Positions 6,216-13,777 of a stretch of DNA of 20,806 nt are shown one piece after another. Position numbers and translations under genes: made by a program. This stretch comes from Candidatus Caccousia avistercoris (GTDB taxonomy: Bacteria > Bacillota > Clostridia > Oscillospirales > Acutalibacteraceae), in contig DVMK01000164.1 in NCBI GenBank assembly GCA_018715025.1, forward strand, positions 1 to 20,806, in the 5' to 3' direction. The notes below the pieces were generated by a model. The model was not told the DNA's origin. It made no database searches and was given only the letters and a program-made list of their open reading frames with translations. Numbering within the stretch: position 1 is the stretch's first letter; every line of letters begins with the position of its first letter.

Positions 6216-7019
6216 TCAAGGCAGCTGCAAAGCGCGGCGAAGGTTTCCGCCCAGGATTTTTTCCTTGGCGCTTTCGGGGATGTCCAGGGCCTTTACGTGC
6301 TGAATGGCGTAGGCGATCTTTTCCGCGCCGTTGTAAGGAAAATCCAGGCCGAAGAAAGAACCGTCCTCCCCGTCCTGCCACAGCAGGTCTTTGATTCTGT
6401 CGTCGCTCAGGTACCAGGCCCGGTTGTCGCCCCGGTCAAACACGCTGGTGAGCCCGGCGTACAGGCGGCGGGGGTCAGAGCGGTTGTTCTGCAGTACGGC
6501 CAGCCCCTCCTGGAAGAAGCAGTAGCCGCCCAGGTGCTCCATGCTGAAGCGCAGCCTGGGGAAGCGGAAGGCCACCTCGTCGAACAGAAGCATGTTGTAG
6601 TCGGCAATCCGGTGCCAGTGGATGCCGCTGTGGAAGGAGAGGAACAGGCCAAGCTCCTGGGCCTTTGCGTACACACGGCAGGCCCTTTCGCCGTCGATGC
6701 GGATTTTCTGGAAGGCGGGGTGGATTTTTATGCCGCGGAAGCCCAGCGCGGCAATGAGCTCTACCTGGTCCTCCAAATCTTCCGCTGTAAAATCAATGAC
6801 GCCGAAGCCGTACAGTTGCGGGTGGGCCTTCAGCTGGTCGGCCAGCCACCGGTTGGGCTCCGGCCCGCCGGGGCCAAGCTGGCTGTGGAAGGTGGCAAAG
6901 CACACGGCGGCGTCTATGCCGCAGCGTTCCATCACCCGCAGAAGCTCGTCCACCGTGCCGTCCGCCCGGACTTCTTTGGGGAAAACGTGGGCGTGGTGCG
7001 CAAAAATCGAATATGCCAT
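6216..7019 (-). CDS. Amidohydrolase-family metal-dependent hydrolase
   Basis: This 267-residue protein has the signature of the amidohydrolase_2 (PF04909-type) TIM-barrel family: H9-x-H11 in the first strand, the GIKIHP segment (96-101), H130 in FHSG, H162 in MEHLGG and D226 in GLDFPYN. These are the usual metal ligands and catalytic aspartate, so the enzyme should be active. Relatives include ACMSD-like decarboxylases and lactone or ester hydrolases, so the reaction cannot be named. The ATG at 7019 is chosen because AAGGAGG lies 7 bases upstream; a longer frame into the regulator gene exists but has no such site. It begins 10 bases after the YesN-type regulator and is the last gene of the sugar-ABC locus. 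This suggests that it acts on the imported compound or a derivative. No lipid or export signal is present, so it is cytoplasmic. Confidence 0.85.
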   Translation of the reverse strand: MAYSIFAHHAHVFPKEVRADGTVDELLRVMERCGIDAAVCFATFHSQLGPGGPEPNRWLADQLKAHPQLYGFGVIDFTAEDLEDQVELIAALGFRGIKIHPAFQKIRIDGERACRVYAKAQELGLFLSFHSGIHWHRIADYNMLLFDEVAFRFPRLRFSMEHLGGYCFFQEGLAVLQNNRSDPRRLYAGLTSVFDRGDNRAWYLSDDRIKDLLWQDGEDGSFFGLDFPYNGAEKIAYAIQHVKALDIPESAKEKILGGNLRRALQLP

Positions 7020-7029
7020 AAAAGCCTCC

Positions 7030-7803
7030 TTATTTCTTTTTTTGACGGAACTGCATGGGGGTAATCCCCACATATTTCTTGAAGGTACTGCAAAAATACC
7101 GGTAGTCCCGGTACCCCACCTGCTCTGCCACCTGGTAGATTTTATAGGAAGGGTCCCGCAGGAGGGAAATGGATTTTTGGATGCGAAGCTGTGTGAGGAA
7201 TTCGTGAAAGGAGGTGTGCAGCTTCTGCCGGAACAGCTTGGAAATGTAGCTTTCGCTCACGTAAAAGGCCTCGGCCGCATCCTTTACCGTAATATTCTGC
7301 GCAAAATTTTCCCGCAGGTAGCGTACGATCCGGTCCAGGTAGCTGGTTTCCCCCTCCTGCTCCTGGGGCGGAAGAAGAAGCTCGGGCCTGGGGGAAGACT
7401 GCATGGCCTTCATGTAGCTGTAATCTGCCTTTTCCCGCAGGCTTTGCACACAGCCGCGCACCGCTTCGTATAGTTCTTCGTCGTCAATGGGCTTGAGAAT
7501 GTAGTGGTGCACCTGCAGGGCGATGGCCTCGCGGGCGTAGTCGAATTCACTGTAAGCGGAAATGATGATGTACTCCATGTCCGGCATGTCCTGCAGGGCC
7601 CGGATCATCTGCAGGCCGTCCCAAACAGGCATGCACACGTCGGTAATGACAAGCTGCGGGCGCAGGCGCCGGATTTCCCGCTCGCCCTCCTGGCCGTTGG
7701 CGGCCTGGCCCACCACCTCGCAGCCCAACTCTGCCCAGGGGACGGTGACGCTCAGCTCCTGCCGCAGAAGTGGCTCGTCCTCCACAATAAAAACCTTGAC
7801 CAT
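7030..7803 (-). CDS. YesN-type response regulator with AraC DNA-binding domain
   Basis: The protein has 257 residues. The receiver domain (1-120) has the acidic pair E8/D9, the phosphorylation site D55 in VITDVCMP, S82 and K104 in HYILKP. After a short linker, the AraC-type double helix-turn-helix (about 155-255) shows ITVKDAAEAFYVSESYISKLFRQ and the C-terminal GYRDYRYFCSTFKKYVGITP motif. It is the partner of the YesM-type kinase encoded further upstream. Such pairs sense extracellular carbohydrate and activate the neighbouring transporter. It lies 36 bases after the second permease and would therefore regulate its own operon. The likely binding site is the repeat array at 11103-11183. The ATG at 7803 is preceded by AAGGAGGG. 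Confidence 0.95.
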   Translation of the reverse strand: MVKVFIVEDEPLLRQELSVTVPWAELGCEVVGQAANGQEGEREIRRLRPQLVITDVCMPVWDGLQMIRALQDMPDMEYIIISAYSEFDYAREAIALQVHHYILKPIDDEELYEAVRGCVQSLREKADYSYMKAMQSSPRPELLLPPQEQEGETSYLDRIVRYLRENFAQNITVKDAAEAFYVSESYISKLFRQKLHTSFHEFLTQLRIQKSISLLRDPSYKIYQVAEQVGYRDYRYFCSTFKKYVGITPMQFRQKKK

Positions 7804-7839
7804 GGGTTCTCCCTCCTTTTCCCCAGCAGGCCGCCGCTG

Positions 7840-8661
7840 TTATTTGAGCCCTGAGGTGACGAAGCTGCGGATGAACTGCTTTTGGAACAGAAGGAAGATA
7901 ACAAGCAGAGGCAGCAGAATAAGCAGGGTAGCCGCCGCCACCGCCGCCCACTGGGGGCCTGCGTCGGCGCTGCTTTTTGTCAGAAGCGCCAGGCCAAGGG
8001 GCAGAGATCGCTTTTCCGGGGAGTTTATCACAATCATAGGCCAGAGGAAGTTGTTCCAGTGGAAATTGATGGAGACAATGGCAAAGGAAAGGTACGCTGT
8101 CTTGCAGGAGGGAATGTAAATATACCGGAGCATTTGGGGAATGCTGCAGCCGTCCAGAATGGCGGCTTCCTCCAGGGCCATGGGGATGCTCTTGTAGCTT
8201 TGCCGGAGCAGTAAAATTCCCATGGCAGAGGCGAAAGACACCACCATGACGCCGAGCCTGGTGTTCAGCAGGTTCAGGTCCCGCAGGGTCAGGTAGTTGG
8301 AAAGCAGCAGTACCTCAGAGGGAATGATGTTCTGGGCCATCACCAGCGGGATAACGGCGCCCTTGCCGCGGAAGTTCAGCCTGGCCAGGGCATAGGCGGC
8401 CATGGTGACGGTGATGATCTGTACGGTGAGAATGCCCGCCACGAACAGGACAGAGTTGGCGGCGTACTGGAAAAAGGGCATAATCTCAAATACGCTTTGG
8501 AAGTTTTCCAGGGAAAAGACCGGGGTAAGGCTGAAGCTGGTTACCATGCGGCCGGGGCGTATGGCGGCCCAGACGGCCCACAAAAGGGGGAACGCCCAAA
8601 CCAGCGAGACCAAAACCAGCAAAACAATTTGAACAGCGCTTTTGGCGCGGCTGTCTTTCAA
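7840..8661 (-). CDS. Carbohydrate ABC transporter permease, MalG/UgpE type
   Basis: The protein has 273 residues and six predicted membrane segments. The cytoplasmic EAA loop, which contacts the ATPase, reads EEAAILDGCSIPQMLRYIYIP. The N-terminal WAFPLLWAVWAAIRP is typical of MalG-type (CUT1) permeases. The start is TTG at 8661, with GAGGAGG about 8 bases upstream. It lies 15 bases after the MalF-type permease gene, with which it forms the membrane channel. No ATPase gene accompanies the pair, as is usual for CUT1 importers of Firmicutes that share one ATPase. Confidence 0.95.
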   Translation of the reverse strand: MKDSRAKSAVQIVLLVLVSLVWAFPLLWAVWAAIRPGRMVTSFSLTPVFSLENFQSVFEIMPFFQYAANSVLFVAGILTVQIITVTMAAYALARLNFRGKGAVIPLVMAQNIIPSEVLLLSNYLTLRDLNLLNTRLGVMVVSFASAMGILLLRQSYKSIPMALEEAAILDGCSIPQMLRYIYIPSCKTAYLSFAIVSINFHWNNFLWPMIVINSPEKRSLPLGLALLTKSSADAGPQWAAVAAATLLILLPLLVIFLLFQKQFIRSFVTSGLK

Positions 8662-8676
8662 GTGAGGTTCCTCCTC

Positions 8677-9582
8677 TCAGCTTTCATAGTAGGTAAGCTT
8701 GTCGGTGACGTAGTATTCCAGAAGCGTAACCGCCAGCACAACCGCCAGCATAATCACGCTCAGCGCCGCTGCGGATCCCTGATCCCAAAAACTGAACGCC
8801 GTTTTGTAAATGTGGAACATGAGGAGGCTGCTGGCGTTGTCGGGCCCGCCGTTTGTCATAACAATGATGGAATCCACCATTTTTACAGAGTTGATGATGG
8901 TGAAGGTGAGCACGAACACCATGGTGGGCATGAGAAGCGGCAGGGTAATGCGGAAAAATTTCGTCCAGCTTCCGGCGCCGTCAATGGTGGCGGCTTCATA
9001 ATATTCCTGAGAAATCCCCTGCATGCCGGAGAGGAAGAAGATCATCACAAACCCGGCCTCGCGCCAGATGTACACAATCATCAGGGAATACAGCACATAG
9101 TTGGGGTCGCCCAGAAAATTGATGACGGGCAGGCGGAACAGCTGCATCACGTTGCTGACAAAACCAATGTTGGGGGTGAGCAGGAACATCCAGATGAGGG
9201 AAAACCCTATCATGGAAGAAATGTTGGGGTAGAAAACAGCGGCCCGCGCCAGGGAGACGCCCCGGTGCCTGGTGTTCAGCAGGCAGGCCAGCCCTAGGCC
9301 CAGAATAATGCAGGAGGGAACCACAATCAGGCTGAACTTGGCGTTGTTTCCCAGCACCTTCTGGAAGACGGGGTCTTGAAAGCTGGAAATGTAGTTTTCC
9401 AGCCCAATGAAAACCTCCTGGGGGGAGGTGAGGTTTTTGCGGAAAAAGCTTAGGTAAATCGTCTTAACAAAGGGGTAAAAGGTGAAAAGCGCCACAAACA
9501 GCAGGGTGGGCGACAAAAGGGCCCACGCCAGAACGTTTTGCCGCAGGGCGCGCTTTGACAGCTTTTGCTTCTTCCCTGTCAA
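8677..9582 (-). CDS. Carbohydrate ABC transporter permease, MalF/UgpA type
   Basis: The protein has 301 residues with six membrane segments and the EAA loop YYEAATIDGAGSWTKFFRITLP. It is the MalF-type half of the CUT1 importer. The frame is open up to a GTG at 9591, but the Shine-Dalgarno sequence AAAGGAG overlaps that codon. The TTG at 9582, giving a protein starting MTGKKQKLSK, lies 8 bases from it and is the better start. A strong hairpin separates it from the binding-protein gene upstream and could lower its expression relative to that gene. Confidence 0.92.
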   Translation of the reverse strand: MTGKKQKLSKRALRQNVLAWALLSPTLLFVALFTFYPFVKTIYLSFFRKNLTSPQEVFIGLENYISSFQDPVFQKVLGNNAKFSLIVVPSCIILGLGLACLLNTRHRGVSLARAAVFYPNISSMIGFSLIWMFLLTPNIGFVSNVMQLFRLPVINFLGDPNYVLYSLMIVYIWREAGFVMIFFLSGMQGISQEYYEAATIDGAGSWTKFFRITLPLLMPTMVFVLTFTIINSVKMVDSIIVMTNGGPDNASSLLMFHIYKTAFSFWDQGSAAALSVIMLAVVLAVTLLEYYVTDKLTYYES

Positions 9583-9620
9583 GGAAAACACTCCTTTCCC
9601 GTGCTCTGCAAAATGCAGGA

Positions 9621-9653
9621 CGGCGGCCCTGCTGGCTGCAGTCAGGGCCGCCG
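9621..9653 (-). other. Strong intercistronic hairpin between binding protein and permease genes
   Basis: CGGCGGCCCTG and CAGGGCCGCCG form a perfect 11-bp GC-rich stem with an 11-base loop, starting 10 bases after the stop codon of the binding-protein gene. No T-run follows on the minus strand, so it is not a full terminator. In comparable operons (malE-malF) such hairpins protect the upstream mRNA from 3' exonucleases and raise binding protein over permease; that role is inferred here. A small CTGCA/TGCAG hairpin (9606-9618) sits between it and the permease Shine-Dalgarno sequence. Confidence 0.8.
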
Positions 9654-9663
9654 GGGCAAAACG

Positions 9664-11016
9664 TTACTGGTTGTACGGCGCCAGAATTTCGTCGCATTCC
9701 GCCTGCAGCGCCGTCAGCGCAGCCTGGGGCTCGGCGGCGCCTGTCATAACGGAGTCGTAGGCGCGGGTCAATGCGTCGTTGATGCGAGAAAGTTCATACA
9801 CGCAAAGTTCGTTATAGCAGGAATCCAGCTGTTCCCGCGCTACCTTTGCCTGGGGAGTGTCTTTGAAATACTGCTCCATAATATCGGTTTCAAAGGCGGA
9901 TTTGCGGGCGGCCACGTAGCCGGTGTCCACGTTCCACTGGGCCTGGCGCTCCGGTTCGGTGAGCCAGCGGATAAACTTCCACGCCGCCTTTTGCTCTTCC
10001 TCGGTAGAGCCCTTGATCATGTACAGGTTTCCCCCGCCCGCAATGGAAGCGGGGCGCTTGGAGTAGGGCAGCGTGGCAATGCCGTAATCAAAGGTGACGC
10101 TGCTGTCGATGTTGGCGATGTTGCCGGAGGAAAGCTGTACCATAGAAGTCTTCTGCTCAATGAAGTTGGCGGGGGCCGTGTCCATTTCGATAACCCCTTC
10201 CGGGGAAGCCTTGTACACGGTGCCCAGATCCCGCAGGAACTGCAGGGCTTCCACATTTTCAGGGGTGTCGAACATGACGGATTTTCCGTCGTCAGACATG
10301 ATGTTTTCCCCATTGGCGCTGTTGGAAATCACATAGGGGCCGAAGTCCCATGAGCCGGAGGAGGGGATCATCACGCCCCACCGCTCTGCGCTGCCGTTTT
10401 CGTCAAATTTTGTCAGCTTCTGGCCGTATTCCGCCAACTCCTCCCAGGTTTTCGGCGGGCTTTCCGGGTCGAGGCCCACCTCGCGGAAATGGTCCTTGTT
10501 GTAAAACAGGAGAAGCGTGCTGCGCTGGAAGGGGATGCTGTAAATTTTTCCGTCAAAGACGCAGTTCGCCATGAAGCCGGGGAAAAAGTCGTCGATGTAT
10601 TCGCTGCCGCCGTCCTGGGCAATCAGGTCGTCCAGGGGAAGCACCATGTCCATAGAAAGCATGGTCAGAATGGTACTGTTGGCAAGAATGGTAAGCTGCG
10701 GCGGGTTGCCCCCCTGGTAAGAGGTGATAAGCTTCTGCAGGGTGTCGTCATAGGAACCGGAAAACACAGAAGAAATGGTAACGCCCTCGGTCTCCTCCTG
10801 GTACTCCTGCGCCAGCTGCTCAATCAGCTGGGAAACCGTGCCTCCCACGCCCACCGGGTAGTAAATTTCAAGCTCCACATTGCCGGCGGGGGCGGCTTCC
10901 TGCCCCTCTGTGTTTTCCCCTGCGGATGCCGCGCCGGGGGTCTGCCCCGAGCACGCGGCAAGAGACGAAGCCGCCAGAAGCGCGGCCATAAGGGCTGCCA
11001 GTCTTTTCTTTCTCAT
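9664..11016 (-). CDS. Extracellular solute-binding lipoprotein of a sugar ABC importer
   Basis: The protein has 450 residues. The signal peptide ends in lipobox SLAAC with C22 as the lipid-anchored residue, followed by a short low-complexity linker. The mature part has the features of family 1 (CUT1) sugar-binding proteins, including the N-terminal LEIYYPVGVGG strand, the central NKDHFREVGLDPESPPKTWEEL type motif and WKFIRWLTEPERQAQW near the C-terminus. It captures a sugar, or a glycerol-phosphate-like ligand, outside the membrane for the two downstream permeases. The ATG at 11016 has AGGAGG 6-8 bases upstream. A dedicated promoter (11070-11098) with upstream repeats precedes it, which fits a high-level, regulated gene. 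The ligand cannot be read from the sequence. Confidence 0.95.
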   Translation of the reverse strand: MRKKRLAALMAALLAASSLAACSGQTPGAASAGENTEGQEAAPAGNVELEIYYPVGVGGTVSQLIEQLAQEYQEETEGVTISSVFSGSYDDTLQKLITSYQGGNPPQLTILANSTILTMLSMDMVLPLDDLIAQDGGSEYIDDFFPGFMANCVFDGKIYSIPFQRSTLLLFYNKDHFREVGLDPESPPKTWEELAEYGQKLTKFDENGSAERWGVMIPSSGSWDFGPYVISNSANGENIMSDDGKSVMFDTPENVEALQFLRDLGTVYKASPEGVIEMDTAPANFIEQKTSMVQLSSGNIANIDSSVTFDYGIATLPYSKRPASIAGGGNLYMIKGSTEEEQKAAWKFIRWLTEPERQAQWNVDTGYVAARKSAFETDIMEQYFKDTPQAKVAREQLDSCYNELCVYELSRINDALTRAYDSVMTGAAEPQAALTALQAECDEILAPYNQ

Positions 11017-11069
11017 AAGGAACCTCCTCTTCTCGTTCTGGTAATGTCTGCGTGTTGATTACGCTTTTC

Positions 11070-11098
11070 AGTATACCGGAGGAAGAGGAGGGGGACAA
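11070..11098 (-). promoter_or_regulatory. Promoter of the sugar ABC importer genes
   Basis: On the minus strand TTGTCC (11093-11098) and TATACT (11070-11075) are separated by 17 bases. The -35 box is imperfect, as expected for a promoter that needs an activator. It lies 54 bases before the binding-protein ATG and directly downstream of the repeat array at 11103-11183. Confidence 0.75.
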
Positions 11099-11102
11099 TA
11101 CG

Positions 11103-11183
11103 GTAAAACGGTAAATATGTATAATTTTCAGTAATTATCTATGTAAAAATCAGGTAAAATAATGTAAATTCTATGTAAATCAG
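11103..11183 (-). promoter_or_regulatory. AT-rich repeat array, probable operator for the response regulator
   Basis: This AT-rich stretch lies between the kinase stop codon (11190) and the -35 box (11098) of the binding-protein promoter. TCTATGTAAA occurs at 11138-11147 and again at 11170-11179, exactly 32 bases apart (three helical turns), each inside a longer imperfect repeat (11131-11153 and 11164-11183). GTAA also recurs at 11103, 11111, 11131, 11143, 11154, 11164 and 11175, about one per helical turn in the outer part. Tandem direct repeats just upstream of -35 are the usual binding arrangement of AraC-type activators such as YesN. The link to the regulator at 7030-7803 is inference. 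Confidence 0.7.
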
Positions 11184-11189
11184 AAAAAA

Positions 11190-12926
11190 TCAAGGATCCA
11201 TTCTTCGGAATTCCACGGTGATTTTGGTGTAGAAGCCGGCGCGGCTTTCAATTTTTATCCCATAGGAAGCCCCATAGTACAGCCGCAGGCGGCGGTTGAT
11301 GTTCTCAATCCCTATTCCGGGGTGCAGGCTGCCGGATTCCCGGCTGCGGCCCTGGCTGGCAGAGAAGCCCACCCCGTTGTCGGCCACCGTGAAGAGAATG
11401 CGGCCGCCCTCCAGGCGTCCCCGCACCAGCACGCAGCCCCCCGCCTTGGCCTGCAGCCCATGAACAACAGCGTTTTCCACCAGGGGCTGCAGAATGAAGC
11501 GGGGAATCTGCAAAGGCAGAAGGGCGGGATCCACCAGAATCTTTTTCCGGATTCCCCCGTCATGGAGGATGTTCTGCATATCCAGATAATTGCGGATAAG
11601 AAGAATATCCTTTTGAATGTCGGTATATTCCCCTCCCTCCTCCATGCAGCCCCGCAGCACGCTGCCGAACAGCACGACCAGTCGGCAGATGTCGCTGTTC
11701 CGGTTCAGCTTCGCCAGAGATTTGATGTCGTTGAGGAAATTGTAAAAGAAATGGGGCTTTATCTGAGACTGAAGGGCGTTCATCTCGGCAATATTCAAAA
11801 GGCGCTGCTTTTCCACGTTGGTCACCATGAGCTCCTGGATTTTTTCCACCATGTCGTTGTACTGGGTGGAAAGCTGGGCAATCTCCCGGTAGTCGTGACG
11901 GCTCAGGGTAAACCGGTGGTCGAAATTCCCCTGTTTAGCATAAGAAAAGGAGGAGATGAGCCGCTGGAAGGGGCGCACAACCCAGGAGGCCAGGAAGAAC
12001 GCCAGAAAAACCGTGAGAAGCAGCGAGGCCGCCAAAATTACCACCGTGGCGCTGCTGACGGCCCCGGCCAGCTGCCGCACGTGGGGAAAGGTGAGGTGGC
12101 GCAGCAGGGTAAGGTCCGTGCCCTCTACAGGGAGCCCGATGAGCAGGCTGTCGGCTTCCAGAAAAACAGGGGAACCAAAGGAGGAGGAAATAAGGTAGCG
12201 GGTGTAGAGAGGGACGGTAAGGCGAAGGCCCTCTGGCGTGTCAGAGGAAAGGGCGGTGTCCAGCACGGTGATCCGGCTGCCGTCTATCACAAGATTGTCG
12301 GCCGAATAAGAGCTTTGGAATTGGTTCAGAAAGGCCTGCAGATCCTTCCGCAGCACGTCCAGCACCACGAACCCGGCCACCTGGCCGTCGCTCCCCGTTA
12401 TTGTGTGGCAGACGCTCAGCACGGTGTAGTCGCCCTTATAGTTAGGGAACCGGTTGGCGTAAAAAACGGTTTCCCCCTTCTGGTCCATGGCTTTGCGGAA
12501 CACGCCGTAGGACTGGTACACCGGCATTTTGTACAGGTTGGGAATCGAACCGGTGGAAAACTGGACGGCCCCGTTGCTTGAGACAAGGTGAAAGGTAAGC
12601 TCCTGCCCGTTTTTCCGGCGGAAGTCGTAGGCGTACTCGGCGCAGATGGCCCGCACAGGGGCGTCGGGGTCCTCCTGCGCCACCCAGGCGGCCAGAGCTT
12701 CGTCTTCGGCGATGGAAGCCGCCGCAGAAGAATATTCCCGCAGGTAGCGGGACAGTTCCAGCGCCATGTTCCGGGACTGGTTGGCGCCCTCCTCCCGCAG
12801 CGTTTCGCTTAAATACCGGTTGGAAAAGGAGAGAACCGTCTGGCCCAGCAAGACGGCGGGAAGCATGCTGATGAGAATAAATACCGCCACCAGAATGGTA
12901 AACAGCCTGCGGGGTTTCCGTTTCAC
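11190..12926 (-). CDS. YesM-type sensor histidine kinase
   Basis: The protein has 578 residues. A first membrane segment (about 8-33) and a second (about 290-316) flank an extracytoplasmic sensor domain of Cache type. HAMP follows (317-370), then the His_kinase domain with LQSQIKPHFFYNFLND (phosphoacceptor H392). The ATPase domain has N485 in the N-box, DNGVG (516-520) and GIGIEN (537-542). This is the LytS/YesM class, which pairs with YesN-type regulators; the one encoded at 7030-7803 is the obvious partner. The start is GTG at 12926, overlapping the HAD gene stop in a GTGA, with a G-rich Shine-Dalgarno sequence inside that gene. Kinase and regulator are split by the transporter genes rather than adjacent. 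The sensor ligand is unknown. Confidence 0.95.
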   Translation of the reverse strand: MKRKPRRLFTILVAVFILISMLPAVLLGQTVLSFSNRYLSETLREEGANQSRNMALELSRYLREYSSAAASIAEDEALAAWVAQEDPDAPVRAICAEYAYDFRRKNGQELTFHLVSSNGAVQFSTGSIPNLYKMPVYQSYGVFRKAMDQKGETVFYANRFPNYKGDYTVLSVCHTITGSDGQVAGFVVLDVLRKDLQAFLNQFQSSYSADNLVIDGSRITVLDTALSSDTPEGLRLTVPLYTRYLISSSFGSPVFLEADSLLIGLPVEGTDLTLLRHLTFPHVRQLAGAVSSATVVILAASLLLTVFLAFFLASWVVRPFQRLISSFSYAKQGNFDHRFTLSRHDYREIAQLSTQYNDMVEKIQELMVTNVEKQRLLNIAEMNALQSQIKPHFFYNFLNDIKSLAKLNRNSDICRLVVLFGSVLRGCMEEGGEYTDIQKDILLIRNYLDMQNILHDGGIRKKILVDPALLPLQIPRFILQPLVENAVVHGLQAKAGGCVLVRGRLEGGRILFTVADNGVGFSASQGRSRESGSLHPGIGIENINRRLRLYYGASYGIKIESRAGFYTKITVEFRRMDP

Positions 12927-13591
12927 GCCTCCCCCTCCCTCAGCAGCAGGGCGCGCAGCTCTTCCACCGAGCCGGCAAAGGCCGAGGCCCCCTCCCGGGC
13001 CATTTCCTCCCGGGTGCCGTAGCCGTACAGCACCCCGATGAAGGGCAGGGCGGAGTCCCGGGCGCCGGCGGCGTCGAAGCGGGTGTCCCCCACCATGACG
13101 GCCCGGTCGCAGGGCTGGGCGCCGCAGCCCTCCAGGGCGCAGGCGATGAGGTAGGGCTTTTCGCCCCGGGTGCCGTCCGCCTCGCCGGCGGCCACCGCGT
13201 CGAACAGGGGCGCCAGGCCGAAGGCGTTCAGCATGCTTTCCAGCGCGGGCCGCGGCTTGGTGGAGGCCACGGCGGTTTTCGCCCCGGCGGCCCGCAGCTC
13301 CCGCAGAAGCTCCCGCACGCCCGGGTACAGGCGGCAGGCCCGCCAGCCGCCGTCCCGGTAGGCGGCCCGGTGGTAGGCGGCGGCCTCCTGGGCCAGCTGG
13401 TGGGGCATGCCGGCCACAAACTCGTAGCTGTAATGGTTGGCCGGGCCGATAAAGCGGCGCAGCTGGTCCGGCTCGGGAACAGGCCAGCGGAAGCGGGCCA
13501 GCGTTTCCCGCACGGTGTTCAGAATTCCTTCCCCAGACTCAAACAGCGTACCGTCCAAATCGAACAAAACAATATCATAGCAAAGGCGCAA
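12923..13591 (-). CDS. HAD-superfamily phosphatase, phosphoglycolate phosphatase-like
   Basis: The protein has 222 residues with the four HAD motifs: DLDGTL (nucleophile and acid/base aspartates near 11 and 13), ASTKP (motif II), GEKPYL (motif III lysine) and VGDTRFDAAGA (motif IV). The helical cap between motifs I and II is typical of the Gph/PGP subfamily, which removes phosphate from small phosphorylated metabolites. The only in-frame start is TTG at 13591, with AGGAAAGGGG about 9 bases upstream; there is no better ATG in frame. A good promoter precedes it (13638-13666). It overlaps the kinase gene by GTGA, so the two are translationally coupled. It may act on a sugar phosphate made from the imported substrate, or be a passenger. 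Confidence 0.88.
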   Translation of the reverse strand: MRLCYDIVLFDLDGTLFESGEGILNTVRETLARFRWPVPEPDQLRRFIGPANHYSYEFVAGMPHQLAQEAAAYHRAAYRDGGWRACRLYPGVRELLRELRAAGAKTAVASTKPRPALESMLNAFGLAPLFDAVAAGEADGTRGEKPYLIACALEGCGAQPCDRAVMVGDTRFDAAGARDSALPFIGVLYGYGTREEMAREGASAFAGSVEELRALLLREGEA

Positions 13592-13637
13592 GGCCCATTT
13601 CCCCTTTCCTGGCTCGTCGTTCTATGGCTTCGTTCCC

Positions 13638-13666
13638 ATTATACAGGATCTTCCGCCCGGTGTCAC
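13638..13666 (-). promoter_or_regulatory. Promoter of the HAD-kinase transcription unit
   Basis: On the minus strand GTGACA (13661-13666) and TATAAT (13638-13643) are separated by 17 bases, about 47 bases before the TTG start of the HAD gene and after the secA terminator. It makes the HAD/kinase pair independent of secA. Confidence 0.75.
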
Positions 13667-13721
13667 CTGAAAACAGCGCCGCCGCGGAAAAAGCGGAATT
13701 TTTCCCGCCGCACGCAGAAAG

Positions 13722-13758
13722 GCCCCGCGCGGCGGCGTTTTGCGCCGCTGCGCGGGGC
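13722..13758 (-). terminator. Terminator after secA
   Basis: A 16-bp GC-rich stem (13722-13737 with 13743-13758), with one wobble or mismatch position and a 5-base loop, lies 20 bases after the secA stop codon. On the minus strand it is followed by CTTTCT, a weak T-tract. On the plus strand it is followed by CCTTTT. The stem is among the strongest in the window. Confidence 0.75.
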
Positions 13759-13777
13759 AGCCTTTTCACGCTGCGCG

